The notes under the pieces were generated by a model. That model made no database searches. It worked only from the letters and a program-made list of their open reading frames with translations, and was not told the DNA's origin. From Capsulimonadaceae bacterium (GTDB lineage Bacteria; Armatimonadota; Armatimonadia; Armatimonadales; Capsulimonadaceae): 64,000 nucleotides of DNA. Shown here one piece after another: positions 61,955 through 64,000 of this stretch. The stretch spans positions 124,001 through 188,000 of the forward strand of contig JARLGU010000031.1 of the NCBI GenBank assembly GCA_031292625.1, given 5' to 3'. How positions within the stretch are numbered: position 1 is the stretch's first letter; each line of letters starts with the position of its first letter. Made by a program: the position numbers and the translations under genes.

Positions 61955-62491
61955 GTGTCTACACCAAGCAACATTAGACCTCACATAAGATCTATTTGCC
62001 GCGGCGAACTTGTCGGGAAACTGACAGAGCGATACCCGTACTTCGAGATCGGTAGCCTGGAAGTTCTAATGATGCTCAAGAACGTCGGGGAAGAATTGGA
62101 CCTGGATTTGCTGGCTACGATCTTACCCCACGACTTAACCCAGGGGAAGTTCTACGTTTTGGGGCAGCTTCTCCAGGAGGAAATGCTCGATCATCCAGCG
62201 CCTCGCCCGTCGGATCTGGCCGAAAGCCTCGCGGTTACGCGCGCGACGATTACAGGGCTTCTCGATGGTCTTGAGCGCTCCGGGCTCGTCAAACGTCTGC
62301 GCCAGGCGGAGGACAGACGCGTGTTGACGGTGCACATGACCGATAAGGCGCGCGCGTTGCTCGACCAGATTTTGCCTCGTTTGTCCGCGTCGGTGTCACG
62401 GTTAGGGGGGGCTCTTTCGGACGGCGAAAAGCGGGCTCTGGTGGAGATACTCGGAAAGCTGGAGCAGGCGCTCAAGGAGATAGACCGGTAG
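61955..62491 (+). CDS. MarR-family transcriptional regulator
   Basis: This 178-residue dimeric winged-helix regulator has the wing region RPSDLAESLAVTRATITGLL followed by LERSGLVKRLRQAEDRRVLT, the MarR signature, and flanking helices for dimerisation. It directs the DHA2 pump 87 bases downstream. The start is set at the GTG 61955 because the promoter places the transcript start there and no Shine-Dalgarno exists for the longer frame from 61874, which would begin upstream of the promoter. A leaderless message is therefore predicted. Confidence 0.88.
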   Translation: MSTPSNIRPHIRSICRGELVGKLTERYPYFEIGSLEVLMMLKNVGEELDLDLLATILPHDLTQGKFYVLGQLLQEEMLDHPAPRPSDLAESLAVTRATITGLLDGLERSGLVKRLRQAEDRRVLTVHMTDKARALLDQILPRLSASVSRLGGALSDGEKRALVEILGKLEQALKEIDR

Positions 62492-62525
62492 CGTGTTGCC
62501 GGCTCCTCGTCGTGTTTCGCATTGA

Positions 62526-62543
62526 TTATTAGGCGACTAATTA
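62526..62543. promoter_or_regulatory. Candidate MarR operator before the second DHA2 gene
   Basis: TTATTAG-GCGA-CTAATTA (62526-62543) is an inverted repeat with 7-bp arms and one mismatch, in the gap between the MarR gene and the exporter. Its AT-rich arms are typical of MarR-type sites. Confidence 0.5.
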
Positions 62544-62578
62544 TTTGGGCGCTCATCGGGTGAAAGGGAGTTAGGATT

Positions 62579-64000
62579 ATGCAGGCAGATGTTGGAACGC
62601 TGGACGGCATGCCGGCGCAATCCGTGGTGTCCGATTATGAGGCTCATCATCCCGCGATTGCCGCCAATAAGAAGTTCCGCTGGTGGATTCTGATTGGCCT
62701 GGTGGTATCGGCGGTCCTTGAGGTGATGGACACGAGCATTCTGAACGTTGCGCTTCCGCAGATGGCTGGCAGCCTGGGCGCGACGACGACGGACATTGCC
62801 TGGGTCTCGACGGCCTATTTGCTCGCGAACGTGGTCGTACTGCCGATGACGGCGTGGGTCGCACAGCGTTTCGGGCGGAAGAATTACCTCGTCGCATCGA
62901 TCATTGTCTTCTCGATTTCACGTCTGATGTGCGCGTTTTCGCACGATCTCGGCACCGTGATCGTATGGCGGCTCATCCAGGGAGCGGCTGGCGCGTCGCT
63001 CATTTCCATATCGCAGGCGGTCATCGCCGACATCTTTCCCGCCGAGCAGCAAGGCATGGTGCAAGCAATTTTCGGGATCGGCCTGGTCGTCGCGCCCGCG
63101 GTTGCCCCGCTTTTAGGCGGCTGGATAGTCGACAACTCGACTTGGCGCGTCGTGTTTTATATCCACGTCCCGATCGCGCTCTTTGCGCTTTACCTCGTGG
63201 ACATCCTTTACACCGACGCTTCGACGCAATCGTCGCGAGCCAAAGCGGGCAAACTCGATGTTCCGGGGATTGCTTTTCTTGCCATTGGGTTTGGCAGCTT
63301 GCAGTATGTGTTGGAGGAAGGGCAGCGAAACGACTGGTTCAACGACGCTTTCATCGCGCGCGTTTCCATTGCGGCGGTTTGCGGGATCATCGCGATGATC
63401 ATATGGGAGTTGTGGCCAACAAACAAAGCGCCAATCGTCAACTTGCGCGTCTACGGAAATAGGGGATTGTGGTCTGCGGTCGTAATCAGCTTCATGATGG
63501 GCGTCGGCATGTACGCGGTGAACTATGCGTTTACCATGCTTGTCGAGTATGTCCTCGGGTTCACGCCGATCAAAGCAGGATTGGCCGCTCTGCCGCTCGG
63601 CGCTGGAGCCTTTGTCGGCCTTCTTATAATTGCAGCCGTGACGAACCTGGTTGATGTACGCATCCTTGTAATCATTGGCCTGCTCCTTTCCGCGACGGGC
63701 TCATGGATGCTCGGGTTTTGCTCCGCGAACACGGGCATCGAGCACACATGGATCTGCGTTGGGATGATTGGCTTTGGCATCGGTTTCGCAATGATCCCGG
63801 TCACCACGGCCGCATTCGCGGCCCTCGAGCCGGAAGAGAGCGCGGATGGCGCGGCGCAGCTTGGCCTGGGGCGTCAACTTGGCGGCTCGTTTGGCATCGC
63901 GATCCTCAACACCTATATCTCGCACATGAACGACACGCATCGCGCCGTGCTCTTGGAGCACCTTACCCGCACCAACCAGACGTTTACGCACGCGGTCAGC
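62579..64000 (+). CDS. MFS transporter, DHA2 family, C-terminus cut by window edge
   Basis: This is a second DHA2-type exporter, open through 474 codons to the window edge. After a hydrophilic N-terminus of about 40 residues, the first helix contains VMDTSILNVALPQMAGSLGA (DHA2 motif D1). AQRFGRKNYLVASIIVFSIS (motif A) and VAPAVAPLLGGWIVDNSTWR (motif C) follow. It is similar along its length to the exporter at 53631, including the odd long N-terminus and the phrase LQYVLEEGQR. GGGAG stands about 9 bases before the ATG. It forms a module with the MarR gene upstream. The substrate is unknown. Confidence 0.92.
   Translation, partial: MQADVGTLDGMPAQSVVSDYEAHHPAIAANKKFRWWILIGLVVSAVLEVMDTSILNVALPQMAGSLGATTTDIAWVSTAYLLANVVVLPMTAWVAQRFGRKNYLVASIIVFSISRLMCAFSHDLGTVIVWRLIQGAAGASLISISQAVIADIFPAEQQGMVQAIFGIGLVVAPAVAPLLGGWIVDNSTWRVVFYIHVPIALFALYLVDILYTDASTQSSRAKAGKLDVPGIAFLAIGFGSLQYVLEEGQRNDWFNDAFIARVSIAAVCGIIAMIIWELWPTNKAPIVNLRVYGNRGLWSAVVISFMMGVGMYAVNYAFTMLVEYVLGFTPIKAGLAALPLGAGAFVGLLIIAAVTNLVDVRILVIIGLLLSATGSWMLGFCSANTGIEHTWICVGMIGFGIGFAMIPVTTAAFAALEPEESADGAAQLGLGRQLGGSFGIAILNTYISHMNDTHRAVLLEHLTRTNQTFTHAVS

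Overview
This window looks like chromosomal DNA of a high-GC, motile, probably two-membraned (diderm) bacterium. The evidence is a flagellar hook/motor cluster with FlbD and the FlgD-linked 'flagellar operon protein', a small secreted protein ending in the aromatic FRF typical of outer-membrane barrels, several lipoproteins, LacI regulators beside glycoside-degrading genes, and a double-length ThyX. The gene mix fits Armatimonadota (Capsulimonas-like), but that is an inference from style and no marker here proves it. No rRNA, tRNA or CRISPR array was seen.

Region 1 (1-14751, mostly minus strand) is an exopolysaccharide/O-antigen type locus. Intact genes are a Wzz/GumC-like co-polymerase, rfbF-rfbG-rfbH (CDP-4-keto-3,6-dideoxyglucose synthesis), a flippase, a GT2, a Wzy/ligase-like membrane protein, a GT9 and an edge-truncated GT2. 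Between them lies a graveyard of decayed genes: a second flippase joined to a second Wzz (8519-10233), a second GT9 split by an IS630 element (4470-5875), a dead IS630 transposase (3578-4420) and perhaps a GT4 tail. The 1.9-8.5 kb part is visibly AT-richer than the rest.

Region 2 (15.4-26.6 kb) holds a secreted barrel-like protein, then a sugar operon on the minus strand: GH38 alpha-mannosidase, cupin lyxose/mannose-type isomerase, PfkB kinase and mannitol-1-phosphate dehydrogenase. Read in order they form a plausible route mannoside > mannose > fructose > fructose-6-P <> mannitol-1-P. A near-consensus promoter with a perfect LacI-type palindrome lies about 470 bases upstream. An FAD oxidoreductase bracketed by two inverted copies of a dispersed repeat, a LacI regulator and a double ThyX follow upstream.

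Region 3 (26.7-35.2 kb) is mixed metabolism: FAH-family hydrolase, atypical SDR, chemoreceptor, small unknown proteins, HAD hydrolase, His-rich lipoprotein, PHP phosphoesterase and HemW. Region 4 (35.4-43.4 kb) is a flagellar cluster in the order fliK-flgD-TIGR02530-flgE-flbD-motA with an unusually long FliK. Region 5 (43.5-50.5 kb) is a translationally coupled iron-sulfur/flavin oxidoreductase plus ABC transporter and a PQQ-propeller protein. Region 6 (50.9-64 kb) has mnmG, rsmG, two regulator + DHA2 efflux modules (TetR and MarR), a TPR-polysaccharide deacetylase, a second LacI regulator, a GT4 and a TPR lipoprotein.

A dispersed intergenic repeat of about 220-330 bp with GC-rich imperfect terminal inverted repeats occurs at least five times (21.8, 23.7, 49.2, 50.7, 60.6 kb). 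Several genes have a -10 hexamer so close to the start codon that their mRNA should be leaderless.
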